From Symbiodinium natans (lineage: Eukaryota; Sar; Dinophyceae; Suessiales; Symbiodiniaceae): a stretch of DNA of 64,000 nucleotides. Position 1 is the stretch's first letter. Every line of letters starts with the position of its first letter. This document shows, in pieces, positions 40,201-49,210 of the stretch. The stretch spans positions 435,001 through 499,000 of the forward strand of contig CAJNDS010001236.1 in the NCBI GenBank assembly GCA_905221605.1, given 5' to 3'. The notes under the pieces are model-generated. The model was not told the origin of the DNA, searched no databases, and saw only the letters and a program-made list of their open reading frames with translations. Position numbers and translations under genes: made by a program.

Positions 40201-40941
40201 TCGAGAGGAGCGTGTTGGCCTTCCTGCCAAAGACATGGAATCGGTTGCTCGGCCCTAAACCCTAAACCCTAAACCCTAAACCCTAAACCCTAAACCCTAA
40301 ACCCTAAACCCTAAACCCTAAACCCTAAACCCTAAACCCTAAACCCTAAACCCTAAACCCTAAACCCTAAACCCTAAACCCTAAACCCTAAACCTAACCC
40401 TAAACCCTAAACCCTAAACCCTAAACCCTAAACCCTAAACCCTAAACCCTAAACCCTAAACCCTAAACCCTAAACCCTAAACCTAAACCCTAAACCGCGG
40501 CTCTTCAGTGTTGGGGCTGGGGGTGTACTGTCGTGGATCTAAGAACCTCAAGGCTCAACCCTCTTCGAGATTCGAGACTGGGTAGGTATCCTTTGACCTC
40601 TTTGGGTATATCGAAACCTAGTATATAAGAAAGGCTAACCCTTCTTGGGCATTCGGCCCCTAAGACCTTAAAAACCTCGGTTCTGAGATGCGGGACCAGA
40701 GGCTGTCTGACGGTCAGTCCTTCTGTTCAGATGAAGCTACCGGCAAACACAGCAGGGCCAAAGGCCCCAAACCCCCCAAAACTCCCCCACATACACACAA
40801 AGCCCCCCAAAAAGCCCCTAAACCCTAAACCGTAAACCCAAAACCCCTCGACAGCAAGCAAAGAGAAAAGCTCGGGAGGTTCGGGAGCTCATTGCGGCGG
40901 TGGACGCCAAGGCGCGGTGCCCGCAACGCCTCCGAACTCAG
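34240..40941 (+). CDS. Ten-exon gene segment, product unknown (partial model)
   Basis: Exon-like islands that chain in one frame (phase in-out): 34240-34363 (2-0), 35060-35192 (0-1), 35471-35529 (1-0), 36394-36447 (0-0), 37089-37142 (0-0), 38286-38359 (0-2), 39053-39128 (2-0), 39639-39686 (0-0), 40196-40251 (0-2), 40866-40941 (2-0). Donors are GT, GC or GA and acceptors AG, six of ten followed by G. The last donor is uncertain. Peptides include HALLAQALEGLKQGDMLL, KIIEPPPDNQALRQ, AGAAVFPKEKHLGSLQK, YYKCIPAALRLILG, YQLRVQQLQQIHRALG, LSRSDLMVVECACRQ and REVRELIAAVDAKAR. These look like a soluble, largely helical protein. I do not recognise the family. Introns are filled with arrays and with MITEs of families B, C, D and G. 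Gene ends are not located. Confidence 0.55.
34412..34505. mobile_element. Family D element, copy 1
   Basis: GTAGGTAACCTTTAACCTTT left and AAAGGTTAACCTTTTTTGG right form inverted arms. Related copies at 40578 and 60718. Confidence 0.65.
34591..34696. mobile_element. Family B MITE, full-length
   Basis: TTGGGGGTTTACGAGAATCC left, CAATATCGTAAGCCCCCA right, core AGTAGGATCCCT. Confidence 0.85.
34753..34824 (+). repeat. CCCTAAA array
   Basis: Ten units, one CCGTAAA. Confidence 0.94.
35345..35468. mobile_element. Family G introner-like element, copy 1
   Basis: Shares GGTGAGTGTATATAAGGTTC, GGTGTCCTTTTGGGG and ATATAGACCCT with 56008-56130. It ends right at the ATGCAG acceptor of the 35471 exon. Confidence 0.75.
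35590..35750 (+). repeat. CCCTAAA array
   Basis: About 23 units with CCTAAAG and CCCTGAA blocks. Confidence 0.95.
35898..35975 (+). repeat. CCCTAAA array
   Basis: Eleven perfect units. Confidence 0.95.
36088..36170 (-). repeat. TTTAGGG array with TTTTATAGGG units
   Basis: Starts with GGGTTTTATA repeats, then TTCAGGG and TTTAGGG. Confidence 0.9.
36277..36366 (+). repeat. CCCTAAA array
   Basis: Twelve units, decayed on the left. Confidence 0.92.
36478..36523 (-). repeat. TTTAGGG array
   Basis: Six units, one TGTAGGG. Confidence 0.92.
36699..36794. mobile_element. Family B MITE ending in a C run
   Basis: GCTTACGAAAAACAGGGGGC left, core AAGTAGTCAGCTTCCCTGAT, then AAGAAGGTACC into a C run. 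Confidence 0.65.
36993..37085 (+). repeat. CCCTAAA array before the 37089 exon
   Basis: Thirteen units that run into AACCGCAG, the acceptor of the 37089 exon. Confidence 0.94.
37198..37250 (-). repeat. TTTAGGG array fused to a family C end
   Basis: Seven to eight units. The last GGG is shared with GGGGGTCGGAATAATT of the next element. Confidence 0.92.
37247..37348. mobile_element. Family C MITE-like element, copy 4
   Basis: GGGGTCGGAATAATTGC left, ACCCCTCCCAAAACCCT middle, AATTATTTAGGCCCCTA right. Confidence 0.8.
38203..38278 (+). repeat. CCCTAAG/CCCTCAA variant array
   Basis: Ten units, with CCCTCAA clustered; ends eight bases before the 38286 exon. Confidence 0.92.
38383..38600 (+). repeat. 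CCCTAAA array with CCCTGAA blocks
   Basis: About 30 units in alternating CCCTAAA and CCCTGAA blocks. Confidence 0.95.
39204..39313. mobile_element. Family B MITE, full-length reference copy
   Basis: TTTGGGGGTTTACGAAAATA left, CTAATTTCGGAAACCCCCCA right. 110 bp, with imperfectly complementary arms throughout. Confidence 0.9.
39355..39604 (+). repeat. Long CCCTAAA array
   Basis: About 36 nearly perfect units. Confidence 0.97.
39715..39790 (-). repeat. GGGCCTTA variant array
   Basis: Seven tandem TTAGGGCC octamers followed by TTTAGGG. The variant is homogeneous. Confidence 0.92.
40252..40497 (+). repeat. CCCTAAA array beginning at a splice donor
   Basis: Starts exactly at the GCCCTA donor of the 40196-40251 exon and runs about 34 units. 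Confidence 0.96.
40578..40650. mobile_element. Family D element, copy 2
   Basis: GTAGGTATCCTTTGACCTCT left, AAAGGCTAACCCTTCTTGGG right. Confidence 0.6.
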
Positions 40942-42757
40942 GGTTTCGTGTTGGGTTTCAAGGGCTTGAGGGTGTAGCTTTTCTTTTTTCAAGTGCTCCA
41001 TAGAAAGATGTTGTAGGGTGCATTAGGGGGGGCTCGAGGGCGTAGTTGTTTTTTTTACCGCATGTCTCTAAGTTTGCCCTACCAACACGCTTCAAAGCGT
41101 GAACGGGGGCATTCAGGAGTGCATGGAGGGTCCATGTGGTGTGCACGGGGCGTGACGGATGAACAGAAGGTCCATGGCGGTGTAAAGGGGAGGGGGGGTT
41201 GAGGGTGCGGGGTTCAGCTCGCATCTGAACCTCACCACTTAAGCCCAAAACCCCAAATCCAAATTCCAGACCCTAGCAAGCGCGAAGGTGGGAGAGGCGC
41301 ACCAGGCCCAACGAGAAGCGATGGCGGCGCGCGCAGTCGGGATCAGCGAGGGAGCGAACCCCGTCCCTTGGGCAATGCAAAGGTGTTTTCGGGTTTCGGG
41401 GTGCTGGGGTTTTGGCACTTGAGCATGGCTTGCGCGGGGCCCAGCTTCCCCCCTAAGCCCCCAACCCCTCTGCGGCTGTAATCCAGCACTCTCATGCTAA
41501 TGCAGTCTTCGCAGACGGCCCGCATGAGCAGCCTTTGCTTCTCACATACTGCTGAAGGATGGTATTTCAGCTTTCTCTTGCAAAGGTATGAAATGGTGAG
41601 GTGGCATTTTCACATCATTGGGTGGCTGAGTCACATACAGCCTGACACACACCCACACACGGAGTTGGACACGGCCAAGGCCAGCAACGTCCAGAAACGG
41701 AATGTTTTATTGAAGTTAATACGAATACGAATGCAAAATGGGCGTTTGTTGGATGTTAGCAACAAATTCAGGAAGATTTCGTGTTGCTGTGTTTTTTCTT
41801 GCTTCCCCTTCCCCAAAACATGCTCCAATGTAGGTCACGCAGAGGATTCTTGCAAAGCCTTGTCAAGTCTTGCTTCAACAGTCAACGCGAAAACCGAAAC
41901 CTTAAGCACCCAAAGACGCGATGATCAGACAAATTCGTTCAAGAAGCACTGGCCACAAAACCCGATGTTCTACCAACCAGAAGCCCCTTAAACCTTCGAA
42001 ACCTTCAAGCCTGCAATGCCAAATGGAGGCTCTAGTCTTTTTAGAGGGCACCCCCCCCCCCCCCCCCCCGACATATTGAGGCAAACGTCGGCTACGTGGG
42101 CTTTCCCGGATGGGAGGCGCTCTCTGTCGCATGGGCCGGCAAGGGCCTCTTGGCTCCTCTTGGATGCTCAAATTCTGGCTTGAATTTTTGGGCCCAAAGC
42201 AGGCTTCCAGGCTTAGGAGGTTCGGGACTCAAAGCAAGTCGAAAAAAGGAGGGGGTGGGGGTGGGGGGTTGCCGAGTTTCGAGTTTAGAGGTTTAGCGAG
42301 TTTAGAGGTTTAGGTTTTTGGGGCTCGTGGCTCGTAGGATGCAGGGCTTCCGGGCTTCCGTTTGATCCATGACGGTTTGGGCGGTTGAGGCGGTTTGAAG
42401 TTCCGGGAGGGCCGAAGCCTACCACAGTGCACAGCTGTCGCGAGGAGAAACTGCTGGGAGGGGTAGTTTCATGGGCTCCAATTATGGGTTCTGATGTATG
42501 TGCCCTTAATTTGTACATATACCATAAGGGTCCCCTTTAAGGGCCCCATACTAAGGGACCATGTAACTACCCTTAGAACGATATTCAAGGCTGAGGACCG
42601 AGAGCAAGCCTTGTGATGCCACTCGAGACCAGCTCAGCTCGACTTGCAACCGTGTGAGGAAGTTCACCGACGTATCGTGCTACGAGTACGCGTGCTAGGC
42701 TGCCCACAAAACCAGGGCTAGACGACAGGGTCTGCTCAGGATCATGATGCCTTGCAG

Positions 42758-42796
42758 ATCTGCCAAGATGCTGTGCGCCGAACCCCCGAAGTTGAG
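42758..42796 (+). CDS. Exon-like island, 39 nt
   Basis: CCTTGCAG acceptor, GTAACA donor, 13 codons reading ICQDAVRRTPEVE. The borders are canonical but nothing links it to a gene. The surrounding 40942-43230 has several open but unsupported stretches. Confidence 0.35.
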
Positions 42797-43232
42797 GTAA
42801 CAGCAACTACCGCGCCTACTCCCACCTCATGGGGCCCAAAGACAGCCAGAATCTGGGGGAGCATGCTGCTTGGCTTGCTGAACGACTCTCTCTCTGACTC
42901 AACCCTTCTGAGTGCTCAGCGCTCAGGCACCACAGACAGACCCCACAAAGTCGCTCTATGGGCCTCTGAGCCTGGGCCCAGGTCCATCTGGGCCCTAAAC
43001 CCTACGAAGCCCTCAACTCTCCACCCCAATGCAGAGCAGCTCTGTCTTATTCTCCTCGGCTTCTGCTTTTTTGGGGACCCGGTAGTTTCGGGATGGTGCT
43101 GGGCCGAGTTACTTCTTGCTTGCTGACTTCTCGGGTTTGGCGTTGATTCGGCGTACTGTAGGTAAAGGCTTTTGGGCTTTCCCGTGGGTTCGAAGCTTCT
43201 AAGCCGACACCTGTAAAGCTTCGCTCTGCTGA

Positions 43233-43420
43233 GCCTAAACCCTAAACCCTAAACCCTAAACCCTAAACCCTGAACCCTGAACCCTAAACCCTAAACCCGA
43301 AACCCGAAACCCGAAACCCGAAACCCGAAACCCGAAACCCTAAACCCTAAACCCAAACCCTAAATACCCTAAACTCTAAACCCTAAACCCTGAACCCTAA
43401 ATACCCGAAACCCTAAGCCC
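43233..43420 (+). repeat. CCCTAAA array with a CCCGAAA block
   Basis: About 26 units, including eight consecutive CCCGAAA units. Confidence 0.95.
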
Positions 43421-43522
43421 CACTTCTGAAGCCTGTTCTCAGGTCGATCTTGCCAGCCTTCGCCAGTCGCTTGGCGCACGGCAGCCTGTGAACCCAACCC
43501 CCCAAAGCCCAAACTTCAGGAT

Positions 43523-43632
43523 TTTCAGGGTTCAGGGTTTGCAGGGTTCAGGGTTTAGGGTTTAGGGTATCAGGGTTTAGGGTTTAGGGTTTAGGGTTTA
43601 GGGCTTAGGGTTTAGGGTTTAGGGTATCAGGG
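43523..43632 (-). repeat. TTTAGGG/TTCAGGG array
   Basis: About 14 units with two TATCAGGG interruptions. Confidence 0.92.
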
Positions 43633-44176
43633 TTTTCATAGGTGTCCCACTCAACTCAAGCCCGGTCCTCCAGCAACCCGCTCGTCGGCCATATCCTCGA
43701 TTCCTAGACAGAAAACCATGGCTAAGCCATCCCTTGCCTCCCAGAAATCGCAAAGTCTAAGCCGGCTGGAGCAGGGCGTTGACTTGTCGTTTTTGCCAGT
43801 TTCCTTCAAAGTGTTCTGCTGAAGAGAGAAGGGTAGAAATGGTTTGCAAAGGACGTGCTTGCCCGTGCAATCCTTGATCATGGCTCTGGCCCGCCCTGGA
43901 TGGACGGCAGCCAGCAAATTCTTCAGAATGCATCCAACATTTGTTTCCCTAAGCCCTAAACCCTAAACCCGAAACCCTAAACCCTAAATGGATCCAAGGC
44001 TTGAGAGCGACTCTCTCGGAGTTTTTCACCGTTGATAGCAGGGAGCCGGCCCTTAAGACACCGAGGGCAGATGCCAAGCAAACTCAGAAACCCTTCAATC
44101 CCAAACCGAAACCCCAACCAGCATAGCACACCGAGGGCCCTAGGGGTGGTCAAGATAAGGGATTCGCACCTTGGGT

Positions 44177-44250
44177 GTTTAGGGTTTAGGGTTTAGGGTT
44201 TAGGGTTTAGGGTTTAGGGTTTAGGGTTTAGGGTTTAGGGTTTAGGGTTC
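44177..44250 (-). repeat. TTTAGGG array
   Basis: Ten perfect units. Short related patches at 43950-43990 and 44412-44440. Confidence 0.94.
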
Positions 44251-44308
44251 TGCAACTTCGGGCTTTGTATCCGAGGGTTGAGGGCTTAGGGGCCGCAAGG
44301 GCGCCAAG

Positions 44309-44401
44309 CCCTGGAAGCCCGAAGCTGGATGTTGGACCCCGAGGTTGAGCGGAATCGAACTCCTCCGTACAGTTCGGACGATGTGCCCGACGCCCATCGC
44401 G
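44309..44401 (+). CDS. Exon-like island
   Basis: Open + frame including EARSWMLDPEVERNRTPPYS, between two TTTAGGG arrays. Borders uncertain. Family unknown. Confidence 0.35.
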
Positions 44402-44635
44402 GGTTTGGGATTCAGGATTTAGGGTTTAGGGTTTAGGGTGGACTCCTTTGGATAATTTTCTTGGGATGGTGCCGGATGGGGTGATGTTTTGAGGATGATT
44501 CTTAGGACGCGGGGCGGGGTGGGCCGGAAGCAAGACAACCAAGCACCAAGGAGTAAAGACATGATCCACACATTTGCGAAGTCCCAGCGGTTGATTCTTA
44601 GGGCCGGCGCCTAAGGGTGCAGATATGTTAGTATG

Positions 44636-44724
44636 GTGAACCCTAAACCCTAAACCCTAAACCCTAAACCCTAAACCCTAAACCCTAAACCCTAAACCCT
44701 AAACCCTAAACCCTAAACCCTAAG
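44636..44724 (+). repeat. CCCTAAA array
   Basis: Twelve perfect units. No supported gene in 44725-46300. Confidence 0.95.
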
Positions 44725-46299
44725 GTGGAAGGCGGATCCTGGCCTTTCGGGCCAGGTTAGCACATGCTTCGGATAAGTGACTTTGGTCATAGACGGAGAA
44801 TGTGCGCAGGCAGTCCGCTGAATGTGCAGGCGATCAAGGATGGCCAAGAAAAACAGAAGAAACTGTGGAAATCATGGACAAAAGGTATCCTAATTTAGGT
44901 TCTACGCCCCTTACCAATAGTGAGTGTACTGGGTAAGGGGGTCCCGCCTTGTAGCATGTGAGCTGCGCCGATGACCCTACCCAGCTACACAGGCTCCATG
45001 GCGCTGCCCTTGAAAACAGCTCCTTCCTACCTGAGACCCAAACCTTAAGCCCTGAACTCTAAACTCTAAACCCTACACCCTAAACCCTGAACCCTTGTCG
45101 ATTTTGCTTCCTGATGGCAAATCAAGTCTACGCCCACGTCGACGTATAGGTTTGCCAGGGCTTTGCGTCCCAGACAAAGAAATACTTCAATATTCCAAGT
45201 CACGAAGGTTTAACTGATGCTGCGAAGCTTGAGGGGCGCATGCCTATTCAAGAGGTCCAAGCGAGACTGGGATTAAATGAGAAGATGGCCTCAGAAGCTC
45301 TGAAGGCACACTTCGTTAAACCCTCCAAAGCCAGAATCAATCGGCATTTAACCCTAAAGCCTGAACCCGAAATCTGCAGCCAAAAGCCGAAATCACCAGG
45401 TCTTTCAAGGGCCTCGGTTGAGTGATTCCGCCGACGCAAGACTCTGAAAGGTGACTGTCTCGAGAGAAACGGCCTGGAAGAAACCTCCAAGCTCAGGCAG
45501 GGAGTACCTGCGTAGGGGTTTGGCCGGCTTGTGATGAGCTGCCGGTTTAGGCAATGACGGGGTTCAGGCTTTGGTAGTTAGACGAGCAAGTCAGATGCAT
45601 GAAGAATGCTTAGGGCTTGCTGGGCTTCGGGTGTTACAGGCATTTGTGGACTTGCTTTGCGGCTTAGGGGGTTGCGATCCCTCTTTTGCACGCTGGAAGT
45701 AGCTGAAGCTTGAAAAGCAGCCCCCTAAAGACGTAGTTCTCAAGGTCCCTTTTTGGGTCCCGATTCTGTACGGCGCGCTGAAAAACGGACCCCAGAAAGG
45801 CCAATTTAGAGACTTGGCACTCAGCCATACCGCAACTGGGCTAAAAATGGAAACCTTGCTGCTCCTGCAACCTCCGTCTTGCATCCGAAACCCACAAGCA
45901 CAGATGCCGGCTTTGGGGTCTAGCGCTTATCTTCTGAAGCCCACAGGCTGTGGCCTCAAATCTGCCAAACCCCCAACTTCACAGCCTCAAGTTAACCAGA
46001 GCCCTCCCCTCCAAACCCTGATCCCGAAGCCCTTTGCGCAGGATCGGTGCACTGATTGAGGATGTATTCCTCTGCCAGTTCCCGCCCGATCACAGCGGGT
46101 GGATGGATCTGGAGTTCGCTGCTGGACCCTAACAGTCGGGATTTGTGATTTTATTATCTTTTTTGAAATTCTTTTAGTGATTTTAGTGTTCCTATGTGCT
46201 CTTTGATCAAACTCCGCGTGTTGCGAGAATGAATGGCTTGCAAGGGGTTTTTGTGGCTGGGGTTTTAGGGTTCAGGATTTTGTAGACACATCCCAAAGA

Positions 46300-46460
46300 C
46301 CCTAAACCCTAAACCGAAAACCCTAAACCCTAAACCCCAAACCCCAAACCCTAAACCCTAAACCCTAAACCCTGAACCCTGAACCCTGAACCCTAAACCC
46401 TAAACCCTAAACCCTAAACCCTAAACCCTAAGCCCTAAGCCCTAAGCCTTAAGCCCTAAA
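46300..46460 (+). repeat. CCCTAAA array with CCCTGAA and CCCTAAG blocks
   Basis: About 22 units, blockwise variants. Confidence 0.95.
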
Positions 46461-46472
46461 CCCGAAGCCGAG

Positions 46473-46518
46473 GACATGGCCCTGCAGAAGGAGGTTCTGC
46501 AGATCCTCTGGCGCCCCG
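46473..46518 (+). CDS. Exon-like island, 46 nt
   Basis: AG|G acceptor and GTACGG donor, phase 0-1, encoding DMALQKEVLQILWRP. Helical in character, as in the upstream exon chains. Not linked to TYW4, which has its own start and an upstream in-frame stop. Confidence 0.4.
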
Positions 46519-46986
46519 GTACGGCAGTGAATGGGGTTGAGGTTGCTTGGGGTTCGGGGTTGGGTTGACTCCTCCTGTGTGTGCTGGATGAATAGAGGGG
46601 GGACGGAGACGGACCTCAAGGCCCTGTTTAGGGCTTGGGGTTTAGGGTTTAGGGTTTAGGGCTTTGGGTTTCGGGCTTAGGGTTTAGGGCTTAGGGTTTC
46701 CTCACTTGCCCCGCTTGTCTTTTGGGGTGACAAGCGTGCATGCTCGCATCTTCTCCAGTGCCGTTGGCGCCAGCGACGTTTTGTATCTGATATGACACAT
46801 TTGTTGGTAAAGCAGGATCCGAAACGCAGAGGCAGGTACGCCAGGCAAGTAGTAGAAACACATTATCGATGGACTTGCCAAGATGCGTGACAACTTTGCA
46901 GATCCATGATCATATCACCGTTCCCCCTGCAGCGTGTCATCTCTCTCATAGCTGTGAGACATCAGAGCTTAGGATAGGTTGAGTTC

Positions 46987-49210
46987 ATGCCTGAACAGGT
47001 GGCAGTTCACGCAGCCAAGACATCAAGATCAGCAGTGCATATATTCCTTGTGTCTTTCAAGGGGTTGATGGCAGGGTACTCGGGTGCCGATGCCACTGTG
47101 CAAGCTACAAATGACAGCTCCATAGTGAGCAAGGCGAGCACGGCAGCAGCAGGCTATTTTGAGGATGGGTTTGTGGGCCACGTCGCAATTCGCGGACCCA
47201 AAGGACGCTTGATTCGCAGATCACCCTTGGTGCACAGATGTTACTATGTTCGTCATCTCGGCGTCTTCCAGATGCAAGAGATGTTTCTCCGAAGCTGCGT
47301 CTCCCCAGGTGATGCGTACAACGTGGTGGTCCTCGGGGCTGGTTTTGACACTGGCGCCTTGCGCAGGAGCTGGCCCCAGGGCCTTCAAGGCTACTTCGAG
47401 GTAGATTTTCCGGCCGTGCTCCAGCGCAAAGAAGCTTTGTTGAAGCAGGCGCAGGTCCTGAGGCCAGGTTGGCTGCACATTTGTGGCGCGGACCTCCGCG
47501 ACGCACTGGAAGTGGAAGCGTCCTTGCGGGGAGCGGGTGTTGATTTCACAGTACCAACACTCCTGATTACCGAGGTCGTGCTGGCATATATGGAAGCCAC
47601 TGAGGGAGACAACCTGATAGCCTGGGTGGCAAAGGCTTTTCCGAACTGTCTCTTCGGCGTATACGAGCAAATCGGTCCCCATGACCCTTTTGGCCGATTC
47701 ATGCGCAGACACTTTTCTCAGCGACAATGTCCCTTGAGGGCCTTGCTTGCGAATCCAGACTTGGAGTCTCAGAGAAGGCGGTTCCGCGCGTTCGATCGCG
47801 TGGATGCTGCTGATATGATGTCCATCCTCGGTGCAGCTCCGGCAGATGAGCTCAATCGCGCCTTCCACCTCGAAGCGTTTGATGAGTTCGAGGAGTTCCA
47901 CTTGAAGTGTTTGCACTACTTCTGTCTGGCAGCCATGTCTGGCACGTGTACCAGAGCCAAGGAGTACTGGAAGGCAGTTCCAAGCTCTTCGGAAGGGTTG
48001 ATATCAATGCCTGTTGATGCCGTGGATCTTTCTGTCCCACGGTTCGGGCTTGCTGCGTCTTACTGCTCGGGACATCTCGTGGTGTCTGGCGGGCAAGGCA
48101 CCTTGAATGCGACCACTTCTGATGCACCTCATGGCCGCCAAGTATCGATCATGGCTATGAAGCTTGAGGCGTCGCCCTTCAAAGCCTGGGCGTCTGAACA
48201 CATTGGCGAGCATGCAGCTGCGATGTACTGCACATCCACCGCCGTCAACGACCAAGTCTTTGTCTTTGGAGGTCGACTCGCACCTCAACGCCCTAGTGCG
48301 GCCCTGAGCATCTGCACATTAACAGACTCGGGACCCTCGATCCAGCAAGTGCGAGTGCCCGAAGATGCCCCGTGGCCTGCTGCGCGATGGCGGCACACAG
48401 CCACCAAAATTCAGCTGGGAGGGCATGGCCTGCTTCTTCTGGGAGGCATCGGAGAAGCGTTGGAAGCTCTGAGCTTGGAGGAAGCATGGTTTCTTGATGC
48501 CGCGTCTTTGACTTGGCACCAGCTCTTGGTGGAGCCTGCGCCTGACGGCTCGTTTCCTGTTCCTCGGCATTCTCATGCCGCGGCGCTTGCTTCTGGAGGC
48601 GTTCTTATTTGTGGTGGTCTCGACTCCAGGGAGCAAAGTCTGGGTGACGCGTGGACCTTGCACATTTCAGAGCCCTGCACAGGCGACGCTGATGGAAGCC
48701 AGGAAAACTCGCCGGCCAGAGCGGCCAGAGGCGTCAAGGATCGTTTCCGACTCGCGTGGCGCCAGGCCTCGAGCCCTTTGCCGCGCCCGCGCTACGGCCA
48801 CCACCTTCACGAATACCTCGGGCATCTATATCCCCCTTGGGAAGTATTTTTTCATGTTTTTAAAATATCAAACCCTATTTTTATCAAGGTTCTAAGGGGA
48901 GTACAGGCATTTCATCGTCCTGGGGGGCATCGAAGCGGCCGAAGCCACCGAAGCAACCTTCAGTGGATCGGGGACACCGCCCATCTTGGCCTTTGGAAAG
49001 TCCTTCTCCGCAAGCTGCGGCGCCATGAGGGATGGTGAGCCGGAGATCTTCATGTGGCACAATTTGGCCTCCGTCATGCTGGGAGACACCGGGCTCCTGC
49101 TAATCCTGGGGGGCGGAGGCAACTGCTTCTCCTTCGGGACGCACTTGAATCAGTCAGCAAGGCTTCTAGATCTGAGGGAGCTCAGTAGACGAGCAGAAGT
49201 TGCAGTGTGA
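46987..49210 (+). CDS. TYW4: tRNA wybutosine-synthesizing protein 4 (TYW4/LCMT2-like), two exons
   Basis: Exon 1 is 46987-48821, exon 2 is 48907-49210; spliced length 2139 nt, 712 aa, close to the roughly 690 aa I recall for human and yeast members. TYW4 uses S-adenosylmethionine to methylate and methoxycarbonylate the yW intermediate at position 37 of tRNA-Phe. The N-terminal leucine-carboxyl-methyltransferase fold shows TNDSSIVSK near residue 42, R/RR-rich basic stretch, the SAM motif VVVLGAGFDT (G117, G119, D121), FEVDFP with D140, and ITEVVLAYM with E196 and Y201. The C-terminal half has kelch-type repeats (VVSGGQG, VFVFGGR, LLLLGGIG, VLICGGLDS, and in exon 2 IVLGGIEAAE) and ends with the family signature GGGGNCFSFGTHLN. 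The start is the first ATG after an in-frame TAG at 46975. Without splicing the frame would switch at 48822 and lose this end. Promoter and spliced-leader acceptor were not identified. Confidence 0.93.
48822..48906 (+). other. 85-bp GC-AG intron of TYW4 (introner-like, family F)
   Basis: Begins GCATCTATATCCCCC and ends GGGGAGTACAG; the next exon starts with G. The word GGCAT occurs at both junctions (48821-48825 and 48906-48910). Removing 85 nt restores the kelch frame. Its ends align with a non-genic copy at 32518-32614, so the intron looks like an inserted mobile unit. Confidence 0.85.

Noticed and set aside
41494-41991. 165-codon plus-strand open frame
   Set aside because: Low-complexity-free but without recognisable motif, conserved partner or splice pattern; the length is possible by chance in this region.
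44335-44400. tRNA-like T-loop (TTCGATTCC on the minus strand)
   Set aside because: The T-stem does not pair and no acceptor or anticodon arm can be built; the plus strand reads better as a coding island.
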